A DNA stretch of 64,000 bases. Origin: Gymnopus androsaceus JB14. Lineage: Eukaryota; Basidiomycota; Agaricomycetes; Agaricales; Omphalotaceae. The notes beneath the pieces are model-generated. The model was given only the letters and a program-made list of their open reading frames with translations, did not search any database and was not told where the DNA came from. Location: NCBI GenBank assembly GCA_009733575.1, contig ML769549.1, positions 62,001 to 126,000 of the forward strand, written 5' to 3'. The position numbers were made by a program, and so were the translations under genes. Each line of letters begins with the position of its first letter. Position 1 is the first letter of the stretch. Positions 34,735-45,898 of this stretch are shown here, piece by piece.

Positions 34735-35213
34735 GAGCACCTCTTCTAGCGAGGCCTTGGTTTTGGGCGAATTGTGTTCTGAATTACGAAGTAAAACAAG
34801 ATTTGAGTTACGAATTAAGTTGGGAGCGATTTGAGATATCTTAAGAGCTCAATGCCCTTCACAGTGAGAGTGAAGATAATCATGCTTGTTTACAACGCTT
34901 CGCAATAGAGTCCATTGTCTTCCTGAACCTTCATCTGATTTCGTTCCAACCTGCTTTCGTTTTATACTCTGGAACTTTCGGGACGAGCAGAATAAGCTAC
35001 CGCTGCGCTAGTTTATGAAGTGATGGCAGAATAAAGAGCCTTTTCATCTAAGTTTGGCAGTGCGATCGATTCTGTTTATATTTACGCGAGCGTATAGTTT
35101 ACCATAAGTAGTGTTACACTCAGTGACTACTTTAGAACATTAGAAAATTTATTGTTCCCATTCCCTCGACATTTTGAATTAGTGTAGTCTCATGAAAACG
35201 GATAGGTTGCTGT
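34735..35213. other. 3' flank of the peptidase gene
   Basis: No gene seen. AT-rich. Confidence 0.5.
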
Positions 35214-35299
35214 GACCCCTTAGCTCAGTGGTAGAGCGTGTGATTCCAGTGAATTTTCTTGAATCCACAAGGTCGTCCGTTCAATCCGGGCAGGGGTCA
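35214..35299 (+). tRNA. tRNA-Trp (anticodon CCA) with a short intron
   Basis: Acceptor arms GACCCCT (35214-35220) and AGGGGTC (35292-35298) pair perfectly. The D arm is GCTCAGTGGTAGAGC, and the T arm GTCCG TTCAATC CGGGC has one G-T pair. The anticodon strand reads TGTGATTCCAG, giving U33 and anticodon CCA. About 14 bases of intron (tgaattttcttgaa) follow position 37, and then CCACA closes the stem. After splicing, the innermost stem pair is A-C. In the precursor, gattc and gaatc pair, extending the stem as expected for tRNA splicing. The terminal CCA is not encoded. Confidence 0.85.
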
Positions 35300-35458
35300 T
35301 TTTGTCTTGTTAAGGCTTTGTTCTTTTTTGCAATGTGAGTCATGATAATTCTCGAATATGAAATGTCCCTCGCCTTACGGAAAAATGGCGTTAGGTTGCA
35401 AATCTCATATCCATTTTCCTCGCAACGTATAAATTTTTGACCAAATTCCACTCCTAAG

Positions 35459-37117
35459 TTATATTATGATTCTCGTCCCATACGTTCCTTCCATGTCCGA
35501 ATGAGCAAGTCCTAGCAGCAGCTCATCGCGTGATCGAGGTGACCTCTGAAGTCCCGCTGTGGGTGAATCATCCTGACGCCATAATCGAGTGAACCTGCCA
35601 GATGGTCGAGCCAACTCACCACATCGAATCCGCAATTTCAACCCCGAATCTACCAGTGCCTGCAGTCTTCGAGCTTCTTCTTCAGTGGGTTCGTCTTGTG
35701 GCTCTGGGAAGTAAATGTCACAGGATTGCAGCATTTTCATTTGAATGCGGCTTTCGAGGAAGGCAAGGAGAGCATTATATGTGATGCTCGAAGAAAAGTT
35801 ATCTTTGAAGATGATTCGGATATGCTGAAGACCGGGACATAGCCGAGTATGATTGGTTTCACCAGAAGCGGAACCGAGACAGGTAAGAACAGAGTTGTCC
35901 ACAGTGTGTGACTCGGAAAGAGAAGGTGGAATGCCCAGAAGTTCATCTCCCCTTGTCGTTCTGTTCACAATTTCCAAGAGGCTGAGGTTCGGAACAAGTG
36001 AAAGACACTGAAGCAGTGCGTTCGGCGTCAATGGCATGTCCAATGAAAGTGTTTCTAGTCCCTGCAGGGATACCAAGGCAGAGAATGGCACATCAGTGAT
36101 ATTTGCTCCTTGCCATGAGACATATAACGTCTTAAGGGATGGACAAACGATTGAGCGGAAAAAGTTGGGGAAGAATGTCTTCATCAGTAAAGGCTGATAG
36201 CTAAAGTGCAAGAATATGAGCCGGATTTCGCTTAGTGCCAGCAGGTTGACCACGGTAGTGCCAGCAGTGCTAGCATGGTCCCAGTAGGATATGTCGATGG
36301 AAAGTGTGACTGATTGCAAGCGGCGAGTACGTCCTAAAATGTTCAGAATTTCACCTGGAGAGAAGCGAGCCAAGTCTGCTTGACGAGCGATTGGAGGGTG
36401 TAATGTGAGCTCAGTTAAATTCTCCCATCCCAGCTCCAGTCGCACATATGCTCTACCATGTTGAATGAAATTAATCATTGCAAGATTGTTCAAGATGGGC
36501 ATCTGTCGAACAAGGGAGGCAAATGGGAGATCCAGATCCCGCGAATTGGCCATTTTTGTGATTCGTACACAAAACATGCTTAGGAGGGGGAAATTATGCG
36601 ACGATGTCTGTTCGAGGTGGTTGGCTATTTCGGAGAGTTTCGAGCCTGGGCCAGAGAAAGTCAGTTCCTGCACCCTGCTGTCAAATTTCAGCAAGGTTGT
36701 GGCCATGATCCTATCTCCATCAGAGGAATTTTCATTTTGAATCTGTCGCACCAGTGTTTCCAAACAGAGCGAAATGGAAAGTGGAAGGGATCCAGAACGT
36801 TCCAACCAAATCGAGGAGCCTATGGTCCTTCTCTGGACAGCTTCCGGGCTCAATTTCGAAGGGATGAATATGTGCAATGACTTCCACAGCGTAGGAGTAT
36901 TGATAGCAGTCTCTCTCCACTCCCGAGAAACTGATATCAAAAGCAGAGGTGCCTCCGTCAAGTCTCTGACTGCATACCGGTCCCCTGGAAGGCAAGAAAT
37001 GAAGATTTCCGAAAGAGTCTCCGTAGGAAGACGGCATATGGGAGACAGATGAGACTCAATATATTTCTTCATAGAATGCCTTTTCGAGTTGTCCAGACTC
37101 CAGGGAGTCCTGTACAC
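35459..37117 (-). CDS. F-box protein with leucine-rich-repeat-like C-terminal part
   Basis: Single uninterrupted frame of 552 residues. The F-box lies near residues 27-55 (HLSPICRLPTETLSEIFISC), followed by the usual basidiomycete segment LLLISVSREWRETAINTPTLWKSLHI. Then come about 400 residues of irregular leucine-rich strands (LETLSLDMPLTPNALLQCL, LSLLEIVNRTTRGDELLG). Such proteins act as substrate receptors in SCF ubiquitin ligases. Family members usually have a coiled segment before the F-box. Here the matching sequence (SEVARVQDSLESGQLEKAF) lies just upstream, at about 37095-37170, in another frame. The true start may therefore be upstream, with a one-base break near 37085. Confidence 0.82.
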   Translation of the reverse strand: MYRTPWSLDNSKRHSMKKYIESHLSPICRLPTETLSEIFISCLPGDRYAVRDLTEAPLLLISVSREWRETAINTPTLWKSLHIFIPSKLSPEAVQRRTIGSSIWLERSGSLPLSISLCLETLVRQIQNENSSDGDRIMATTLLKFDSRVQELTFSGPGSKLSEIANHLEQTSSHNFPLLSMFCVRITKMANSRDLDLPFASLVRQMPILNNLAMINFIQHGRAYVRLELGWENLTELTLHPPIARQADLARFSPGEILNILGRTRRLQSVTLSIDISYWDHASTAGTTVVNLLALSEIRLIFLHFSYQPLLMKTFFPNFFRSIVCPSLKTLYVSWQGANITDVPFSALVSLQGLETLSLDMPLTPNALLQCLSLVPNLSLLEIVNRTTRGDELLGIPPSLSESHTVDNSVLTCLGSASGETNHTRLCPGLQHIRIIFKDNFSSSITYNALLAFLESRIQMKMLQSCDIYFPEPQDEPTEEEARRLQALVDSGLKLRIRCGELARPSGRFTRLWRQDDSPTAGLQRSPRSRDELLLGLAHSDMEGTYGTRIII

Positions 37118-37503
37118 GAGCTACTTCCGATTTCAACTGGGTTGGGTACAGTTGAGGTTCGCCAAGAAGAGCTTCTAAATGTAGAAGATCTTTAGCAGAC
37201 AAAAAGCAAGCGGTCGACTGAGCAAGATCCAACAGAAATTATTGGTTTGCCGTCGACAAGTGGCAAGAAGCGGTCCCGTGGGCGTCTAATTGTGATAGCT
37301 TGTGATAGGCGCCATTCCAAGGCCGAATAGACTCACGGAGGAACAACAAGGGTGGCATGATTCTATGACGCTCAGTTAGGTCGTGAACGCGACAATTGAC
37401 ATACTTAGTATTGACCCTCCTACACTGGAAATTCTATCACCAGGAGACATTTCTGGTCAAGTTTCACTCAAGAGACGTGCTTGTTCAGCGAACCAGTTTT
37501 TCT
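37118..37503. other. F-box gene upstream region and left target site of a MITE
   Basis: Contains the out-of-frame N-terminal coding remnant of the F-box gene (to about 37250), then non-coding DNA. The last eight bases (gtttttct, 37496-37503) are the left target-site duplication of the hAT-type element. Confidence 0.6.
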
Positions 37504-38039
37504 CAGTGTTCTCATTAAGCCCTAAGTCTTAACTTAACTTAAGACTTAATATACCCTTAAGCCTAACCCTTAGCTTGAATCAGTAAAAGTCCTAAGTCTT
37601 AATTAAGGGCGCTTAGCAAAATTCACGTGATAACTCAGTAGGCACAGGGGCGTCAAAATCTCTGAAAATCTTTACAGGCTGACTTTGGCTGACTTTGGAA
37701 AAATATAGAATGAATAATACAAAAAAAAACTCTGAAAATTGGACAAAGAATCATTGCCACTTTCTGATTTTTTTTAGACATGATGCATGATTGAGAAATT
37801 GGTTGAAACAGCACATTATTTGGATGAGGCACCCAATAAAAGTGAGTTGGAGAGTTCCGGGGTAATTACATGGAGTAGTATAGATCTTTTGGTGGTACTG
37901 TAATGCCTGAAGTGGTAATTTTTTGTAATTTTTTGCGCCCTTAATTAACCCTTAAATAACACCCTTAAATTGCCCTTAATAAGGTTTAAGACCTTAGGAT
38001 CAAAAAATTCCCTTAATAACCCCTTAGGTGAAAACACTG
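37504..38039. mobile_element. hAT-type MITE, 536 bp, with 8-bp target duplication
   Basis: Ends CAGTGTTCTCATTAAG and, inverted, CAGTGTTTTCACCTAAG. It is flanked by identical eight-base repeats gtttttct (37496-37503 and 38040-38047). CAGTG ends plus an 8-bp duplication are the hallmarks of the hAT superfamily. The interior is AT-rich and dominated by CTTAAG/CCTTAA words. It has no transposase frame, so it must be mobilised in trans. Confidence 0.88.
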
Positions 38040-38047
38040 GTTTTTCT

Positions 38048-39150
38048 TCATATTCATCTCGCACTGGGTATCAGCAGTGAACAAAAAGAGGCGACTGGAC
38101 GAGCAGAGTGTACTCAAACAAGGCATTTCACTTAAGGTGCGCTTTCTCGTTTTTTCATCTCAGCTCATCGCGTTGACAAATGTAGAAGCTACCATTTTAT
38201 GGCCTGGATTCCGCTGGCTCCTGCCATCACCACTTTTCTAGTGCTCTAGCTCACTATCGATGCTGACTACACTTTTACAGTTAGAGCTACCTTCCAGCCA
38301 TGCTCAAGTTGATGCAATCGTCTTAATTTAGGGAGGGATATAATTCTATCATGATTATTATGTTCATCGATCTTCTATTTCTCATGTTCCGAACCCGGTC
38401 ATTGGCGACGTTACGACTTTCCTTTTTGTATCAGTTCTGTGGATATCCATTAATCCGCGATTTCAGGCTTAAGGCTTACCATCATCTTGTTCTAGTTTTC
38501 AGGTATCAGCTGAGTGCGTTGATGAAATTCACTCATAGTCTTCGCTGCTGTCTTGTCCTTGGCCTGCCCCGATATCTTCACCGAGCTCTTCAACACCAGT
38601 GTTAGTAGTGGTTTGTAATGGCAGAAACGGCGGGCGACAATGAATCTGACTTGGAGGAACGAGTGAGAGTTAATGTGCTTCTTTCTACTGTATGTCAAAG
38701 TTGTATTTCACTGTTCCGCTCTTTCGGTACTGAGGAGCCCAGACTTTAGTCACTTCTGAGCTGAGCTTAGGGTTTTGGTATCAGTTGATTTTTGGCACTT
38801 AATAGAGAGTGATAATCGACTAGAAGGATGATCTATCAAGTCCTTCTTTCATATCGCGGTAATACCACAGCTAGTGCTCCGCTCGATTAACTGTTCATTC
38901 ACGCGGCGTTCCATTATTGACTGAGCTTTCTGACGAAAAGGCCTTATTGTTTCAGTATCAAAAGTTAATCTTTAGCCGGGAGTCACCGATATCATGCAAT
39001 GTAATTCACTGAATTTCTTCTCGTTGACGTTAAACAGAATAAGATAATTCGTCCGGCCATTTGTGTCGCCACCTTGCACCCGCAGTCGTGATCATGACTC
39101 TGCTCCATGAGGCAATCATGAACCTGAACTAAACCCAACTATCAACAGTC
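38048..39150. other. Intergenic stretch upstream of the first xanA copy
   Basis: No gene supported. The longest open frame (38351-38605) is low in coding character. Confidence 0.45.
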
Positions 39151-40685
39151 ATGACTATCGAGCTAGCACCCTTACCTCTGCCTACGACCACAGATCCCTC
39201 GAAGTTCGGAAACTTTGGTCGTGAAGTGAAGGGAATCAATCCGGGAGACTGCACGCCTGAGCAGCTGGAAGAAATCAAGCAGGCGTTGTACACAGTACGT
39301 CCGTGCATCCACATTACTAGGCGTCTGATTGTTCTGTTCTTTTCAAGCATGACGCACTGCTGTTCCGCAATGTCAGTCTAACTCCTGAACAGCAATATGC
39401 GCTCGCCAAGGTCGGTCCCAATCGTTGCTTCATCCATAATCATCCAAATTCATATCCCTTTGCCGCTATTCAGACGTTTGACCCGGAATCTGAAAACTAC
39501 AGTCACGGAAATAACAAGACAGAAACCCAGACGAAATCGATACTGCATCCCATTCTCAGGGCCATCCCTCGAGTACCCCAAGTTCAGCTCATCGGGAATG
39601 GCATGGTATACAACCACGAAGGGATCGCTGAAGCCAAGCTGAACCATCCATCGCACAAGACTTTCCACAAGACCGTTGTGAGCCCTGAAGACGAAGCCAA
39701 TGGCGTTACAAGGTTTTACCGGTGGCATATGGATGCGGCACTCTATGACCTTTCTCCGCCCCGAGTAACAGCACTGTATGCTATCCGTGTTCCCCAAGGA
39801 CCGAAACAGACATGCAGGTACGACGATGGGAGTGGAGACGAACTGAGCTTGCCACTTGGAACCACTGCATTCGTGTCAGGTCAGACAATGTTCCACTTGC
39901 TTCCTTCAGAGCTGAAGAGCGTCGCTGTACGTGCAAAGGTCAAATGTGAGCTATAGGCACGATCATAAATTTACTCAAACTCACCAATCTGCATGCAGAT
40001 GCGCCTCACCCCTTCGTTTGGATGGCCCCTGCTCGCGCTAAATCCACAGGGCTTGGAATTGAGTCGGATGGGCTAGAAATGCCACTCAATGAGCTTCCTC
40101 CATGGTCTGAGGAAAATGTTAAGATCTACCCTGTGGTGGGTATGCAGTGCCTCAGTCAAGTTATTGATACTTACTCTTCTTTCACTGTTAGCTGTGGAAA
40201 AACCCGGTAACCAAGGCTCTCTCATTCCAAGTCCATCCTTGTGGGGCTACAGAGTTGATCATTAGTCCTCTGCCAACTGGCGCAGCTCGAGAAAACAGCA
40301 TTGTATCCAGATGGTGCGCACATCACCGACTTGAAGGAGGTTAGGGACTTGGTGTACAAGATGCAGAGGCCTGCCATCGCACCCAGCGTAAGTGGTCAGA
40401 TTCTCTACAATGAGCAATAAGAAGCTCACATCGTCGTTATACATCCTGCAGTTCGTCTATCCGCACGATTGGTCAGTGCTTTGTTACACCGGATCTTTAA
40501 TCTGATCTGCTCACCATAATCACAGGCGTGAAAAAGACTTGGTTCTCTTCCACAATCGGGGGGTCTTACACAGCGCCGTCGGAGCATTTACACCGAAACA
40601 GGTGCGCGTGTTTCACCAATGCAATCTTGCAGCATCCGATGATCCTACTGGGCCTTCCAACGAGGATATCACGAAGTGGGCTTGA
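39151..40685 (+). CDS. xanA: Xanthine dioxygenase (Fe(II)/2-oxoglutarate-dependent), copy 1, one frame break
   Basis: XanA oxidises xanthine to urate in fungi using 2-oxoglutarate and oxygen, as an alternative to xanthine dehydrogenase in purine salvage. Start MTIELAPLPLPTTTDPSKFG at 39151. Spliced exons give FGREVKGINPGDCTPEQLEE, HDALLFRNVSLTPEQQYAL, IPRVPQVQLIGNGMVYNHEG and VTRFYRWHMDAALYDLSPP. The HMD provides two metal ligands. The distal His lies in LVLFHNRGVLHSAVGAF, and the C-terminus NEDITKWA stops at 40683-40685. Near 40290-40300 the frame shifts by one base between LPTGAARENS and LYPDGAHITDLKEVRDL, a segment intact in copy 2. All other splice junctions are consistent. Confidence 0.85.
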
Positions 40686-41434
40686 CTTGGGCACTCTAGG
40701 AATAAATCTAATGAACCTTCGGTGAGCGAAGTTTTAACCCCGACGAGTTAGAATACATCTTTCCAATGTATTGTTGAGAATCGAGATTTGAAGTAACATA
40801 AGATTTTTATGGAAATCCGCGGAAATGCCATCTAACTCGCCAGTCTAAGCCTCGAAAGGAAATGAATCATAAAAGAATTTTTTACCAGCGATTTTATGGA
40901 AAAAGAATCATAAGGCTGAGTCCTTGATGTAGACGGAATCCATAGGTTAGGCGATGAACGCACATGGTTCCACGAGCGGCGATTGGTTGCAGATCACGTG
41001 ATTTTCAGCGCTAGAATGCGCGCCGCTTTCAGTGTACATGTTTCAAGTTTCAACCTTCTTGCTCTCAAACATAGCTTTCCAAAAGTTTCACGAGCTCAGA
41101 AACATACTATCATCGGGGCCTTGTGAAGTGGAATAACCCGCGATGGTCCATCATCAAGCTGATTAACCTCATTCATCTCATCAAGTATCCTAGAAGAAAA
41201 CAGAAATTTAATGGTAGCTAACGTCTACCGCTGGGAAGGAAATTTTTGAATTGCGTCTAAGAATATCCTCAGCCCGTCATGTCCAAGGTGTTCTTCACGG
41301 ATTTTCTATCCATCAAAGCGTATGTATTATCGAAAATTACATATATCAAGGGGTCCTCCCGCCCTGTTGTGTCCGCACTTGGTCTTGCCCACTGGATCGT
41401 TGGAGTTTTCAAAGGATTTTCCTTCTGTACTACC
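40686..41434. other. Intergenic stretch
   Basis: No gene seen between xanA copy 1 and the DUF6533-type gene. Confidence 0.5.
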
Positions 41435-43373
41435 ATGTCTGCATCAGCCAGATTCATCAGAGCAGCTCTTACTGCTGCTGCAGAGGAAGAAATGTACGTG
41501 TTCAACTTCTAACATATTCGTTCGTGCAGACCAAACTTATCAAGAAACTGACAGTCGAGTTGTTAATTATGCCAACTATGCCAAGACAAGTGTGTACCCA
41601 GGCGTATTTCTATCAGTCCACTGACTGATAATGTCTATCCTGTAGCGGTGCTAGCGTACGAGATCCTCATTAATCTAGGAAGGGAGGTAGACCTTGTCTG
41701 GAGCGCCAAGTTTCGGTGGTCCAGCCTAATTTACTTCATGAATCGCTATCCTGTCGTCGCGTTCCAGATTTGGGAGTTGTGCTATTCTACAAAAATCCCA
41801 CAGGTACGTGCTATCTTTCCACAAGTATCTTCTGTGTTCATACTTTTTCCTTTAGTATGTTCGATTTTTTCCGTTAGTTTACGATGGCCTTACCTTGAGC
41901 GTCCAGCTGTGATGCATGGTATTCCTTTTTCTGGTACGCCTCGTTCCTCCCCACTCGTGCTGCAATCACTGGTGTGTTCGAATTCAACTTTTGGTCTGTC
42001 ATTCCTAGATGCCTGAGACCAACGTATTCTAGCTTCTTTTGCGCTACGCGTGTATGCTATAATGGACGGGAACCTCATGTTCCCGGTTGTCTTGAGTCTA
42101 TTGGGCATAGCTGTCATTGGCTGCGATATTGTAAGTTCGAGTCGGCTTCTTGGGTGATCGCTTGGCTTGAATATTCAACACTCTGTACCCTCAGTGGCAA
42201 GGCGTTCAATCATCGTGTACTCAGTTTTCAGATAAAACGTGAGTGTTGACTACTGATTTGCTTTGCAGAAAACTTAGCTGACCGTCCGTAGGTGTACGTG
42301 CAGAGCGAGTACGAGTTCGTTCAAGCTAACGTTTTCTCTACGAGTAGCAACTATAACGACGTTTATGTTTTTGGCATGTTTTGATATTCTGTCAACGCGT
42401 AAGTGCTATATTATAATATCTGTTTGCATAGACTATTTATCGGTTCTTCATTAGTCCTTGTCACTGTCAGGATGTTCAGAAATATTATTTGGAGTGGAGG
42501 GTTCAAAGGTCTAGGCAGTCAGAACGTTGCGGCTTACATACTTAAATCAGGTTTGTTGCCAGTACAATTCCTATTTATCGCTACTGACTCATAAGATAGG
42601 CGTTCTTTACTTTGGGTACGTCCTTTCAATTGTCATCCCTACATATCGGGATACTCATCGATGATTGATTTGGCAGCGTCGTAACCATTCCACAGCTAGT
42701 AGCTATTGCGCTCTACTTTGTAAGCAGTCATATTTTTGTTATTCTTGCCGGTTGCTAAAACGCAGAAAACACTAGGACCCGAAGGTTAGTGCTGTCGATC
42801 GAATGAATATCCGTAAATATCTGATATTGATATGCTGATACTTCTAGGAAGGAAGTGCTACCATTTTGAACAACGTCATGCTTGTGTAAGTCAGAGTATC
42901 GGTTCATGCTCGATTGCTTTCGTTCCTCACATTCTACTAGTCTTTCTTCGATCATGGTTACTCGATTTCTTCTTGGCCTCCGTGAAATGAACAACAAGAA
43001 AATCATAACCGATTCGGAATTTACACCTTCTTTCTCTGTCTCTGGCCCTGTCGCATTCGCCCCCAATCCCAATCCAGGGATTAAGAACAAGCATTTCCAT
43101 CGTCGTGTACCGCGGAGTCCAAGACAGAGACGATTCGGCGACTCCAGTCTTCTTAAAGATTTTGCCGATTATGAAAATGTTGAGGGTCTTTCGGAAGAGT
43201 CAACGGAGTTCACCAGGACGCAGTTTAGTGCAAAGGAGGTTTACAATAGTGTTGGTTCGCACCAGCTAGATTCTATATCGCGACCGATAGAAGAATTGAT
43301 CGTTCGGGGAAGACGTGTAGAAGAGGGGCTGAACCACGAGGAAGAGAGTATTATCACGAACAGTCCATCATGA
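41435..43373 (+). CDS. DUF6533-type multi-pass membrane protein, 5' end uncertain
   Basis: Basidiomycete-specific 7-TM-like family without known function. The diagnostic N-terminal block is assembled from SRVVNYANYAKT joined to VLAYEILINLGREVDLVW and FRWSSLIYFMNRYPVV. Later exons give LRVYAIMDGNLMFPVVLS and LLGIAVIGCDI, a further helix (LRVATITTFMFLACFDIL), LFIGSSLVLVTVRM, VVTIPQLVAIALYF, and the conserved SSIMVTRFLLGLREMNNKK before a hydrophilic tail ending at 43373. The ATG at 41435 (MSASARFIRAAL) with a gtacgt donor at 41494 is the best start, but its phase misses the next exon by one base. It is flanked on both sides by xanA copies in the same orientation. Confidence 0.7.
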
Positions 43374-43660
43374 ATGATGCGAAGCTTCTTTTATACTATT
43401 ACTATGTATATATGTATTCCTCTTTGTCATACATGGATTGGCTGTAGACCACCTCCACTTTCGAGGTCACTTGTTTAAATGTCACTCAGCACCGATGATC
43501 TCCGATAATACACGAAGTTATCGTCTAGATTCGGTCAATACTATGATTTTTATGAACGTGGAATATCGATGATGTGTTATCAGAACGCCGGTCGGACCAA
43601 CCATCATCAGAGAATGTAATATTCACCTGCGAATGCCCTAAAGATACTCCAACCGCAACT
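43374..43660. other. Short intergenic region upstream of xanA copy 2
   Basis: Nothing recognisable; presumably the promoter. Confidence 0.4.
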
Positions 43661-45179
43661 ATGACAATCGAGCTAATACCCTTGCCACTCCCTCCAACCG
43701 CTGATTCATCTAAATTTGCGACTTTTGGTCGGGAGGTGAAGGGGGTCAATCCATGCAGTTGTACGCCAGATGAGCTGGAAGCGGTGAGGGAAGCTTTGTA
43801 TAGGGTGCGCTAGCTCAAGAAGAGATCGTATGGACTTTTCTGATGCCACTAATTGCAGCATGGAGCTCTACTGTTCCGCAATGTAAGCCTCACTCCTGAA
43901 CAACAGTATTCTCTTACCAAGGTTTGCTCCCCGTAATCCTTTTCTGCTTTAATTCTTACAGTGTATTTTCAGGTATTCGATCCCAATTCAGACAACTTCG
44001 GCCATGGGAACAACAAGATTGACACGAACAAAGAATCCATTCTTCATCATGATCTCAAAACCATCCCTCGAGTTCCGCAAGTGCAACTCATCGGAAACGG
44101 TATAGTATACGACCACGAAGGGATACCTCGAAGCAAAGCTCAAGCACCCTATGCACAAGACGTGCCATAAAACCGTGGTCAGTCCTGAAGACGAAGCCAA
44201 CGACATCACCAGGTTTTACCGATGGCATATGGATGCGGCGCTGTATGACCTCTCCCCGCCTCGGGTTACGACATTGCATGCGATCCAAGTGCCCAAGGGC
44301 CCTAAGCAGACAGTGAGATACGATGACGGTACAGGAGATGAGCTCGTTGTACCACTTGGGACGACGGCATTCGTTTCTGGGCAGACCATGTTTCAGATAC
44401 TTCCCGCCAAGCTGAAGAGCGTAGCTGTTCGTGCAAAAGTCAAATGTAAGCCAAACAAAGCGATTTAGAAGTCATCGTTAATCGAGGATATTGGAATAGA
44501 TGCACCTCATCCATATGTCTGGATGGCACGCTCGCACGTCAGGTCTCCCGGTATTGGTCTCGAATCCGAAGGTCTAGAGAAGTCGCTAGACGAGCTACCT
44601 CCCTGGACAGAGGAAAAAATCAAAGTCTATCCTGTCGTACGTGGTTTGTGTGGATATAATTTCAGCCGAGCAACTCACTCTGGTATTCAATATTCAGCTC
44701 TGGAAAAATCCTGTTACAAAGGATTTATCGTTTCAAGTTCATCCTGGCGCAGCTGCTGAGATTATCATCAGTCCTCTTCCAAATGGCATTGTAAGAGAGG
44801 AAGGAGACATGTATCCTGATGGTGCACACATTACGAAATTGAAGGATGTTCGGGATTTATTGTATAAGATGCAGAGGCCTGGCATAGCACCTAGCGTAAG
44901 TTTTCTGAACAATATCCGGTGGAAGATTACTAACCTCCTATCCTCGCTTTTAGTTAGTCTATCCGCATGACTGGTGAGTAACAGGTTATCTAATCCTACA
45001 ATGTTCATGGTGAAATCAGGCATGAAAACGACTTGGTCTTGTTCCATAATCGCGGAACCTTGCACAGCGTCGTGGGGACGTTCAAACCGGACCAAGTTCG
45101 TATATTCCATCAATGTAACCTGGCAGCTTCTGACGATCCTATTGGGCCGTCTGACGAGGATGTCATGAGATGGGCTTGA
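43661..45179 (+). CDS. xanA: Xanthine dioxygenase, copy 2, one frame break
   Basis: Paralogue of the gene at 39151 with the same exon plan: MTIELIPLPLPPTADSSKF, FGREVKGVNPCSCTPDELE, HGALLFRNVSLTPEQQYSL, IPRVPQVQLIGNGIVYDHEG, ITRFYRWHMDAALYDLSPP (metal ligands HMD), GDMYPDGAHITKLKDVRDL, and LVLFHNRGTLHSVVGTF with the distal His. TGA is at 45177-45179. One extra base near 44128-44133 (after DHEGI) shifts the frame for about ten codons into a stop, after which the correct frame resumes at HKTCHKTVVSPEDEAND. It has the segment that is broken in copy 1, so each copy has a different lesion. Confidence 0.85.
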
Positions 45180-45318
45180 GACGGACGTACAATCCAGTCA
45201 ATGCATATGGCGGTTGTAACTTGTTACTTGAAGAAGATACAGTCGGGAGAGTCAATGCACGTTGTTTACAACAAACACAGATAAATTCGCCCAACAGACT
45301 ACCATATAGATCAGCAAC
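45180..45318. other. Short intergenic gap
   Basis: Convergent 3' ends, nothing else seen. Confidence 0.4.
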
Positions 45319-45850
45319 TTAAGATTCATAGTGCAGTGGAGCCTGTCCTTGCACTTCCAACCTCTTCAGTCGCTCCAGAATCTCAGACATAGGAATTCCA
45401 GAGTCATTCATCGATGTCTGCGTCTCTTCTCGCTAACCTACACCCTGGCTTCGCTCTTGCCTTTGTAGCACCAGAAGCAGTTTCGAGCTTGGCAATGGAC
45501 TCAAGATTTGGGCCCCAATACTCGTCCGACCTGCGTAGGTTGACTGAGGTGAGATTAAGTGGGACATCGGGGGCATATCTTGCTGGATTGGAGCCGATTG
45601 GTTGCGAGAGAGAATGAATCGCAAAGCACTTGTCAGTGTTATGCTGCAAACATGTCTGGACATGCTTACAAAGGGGATGGATCGATATCCAGCATCCGGT
45701 GGTGTGAACGCTGCCGCCGTCTCCGTCGAATAAGACAAAACGCCAGTATTAATATGAAGCAGACGACGAGGAGTCCTGCGATCACTCATCCAATGATTGC
45801 TCCCACTGGCAGTTTTGAAGCTGTAAAGCTAGCTCACGTATGAACGCGAG
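45319..45850 (-). pseudogene. 3' part of a single-pass membrane protein gene, broken and truncated
   Basis: Read on the minus strand: KLPVGAIIG, then a TGA, then VIAGLLVVCFILILAFCLIR, a transmembrane helix followed by basic residues. A gt...ag intron follows, then a tail (NSRRSDEYWGPN-like and a final GIPMSEILERLKRLEVQGQ) ending at 45319. The pieces lie in different frames. The layout resembles basidiomycete single-TM proteins with a Ser-rich ectodomain, but no ectodomain is found upstream. A CACTA-ended element lies 49 bp away on the 5' side and may have separated the gene from its beginning. Confidence 0.45.
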
Positions 45851-45898
45851 ATAGTCTTCAAGTTTGTTGGGGGTAATTCTCAGGTTGTTCGCTCTAGT

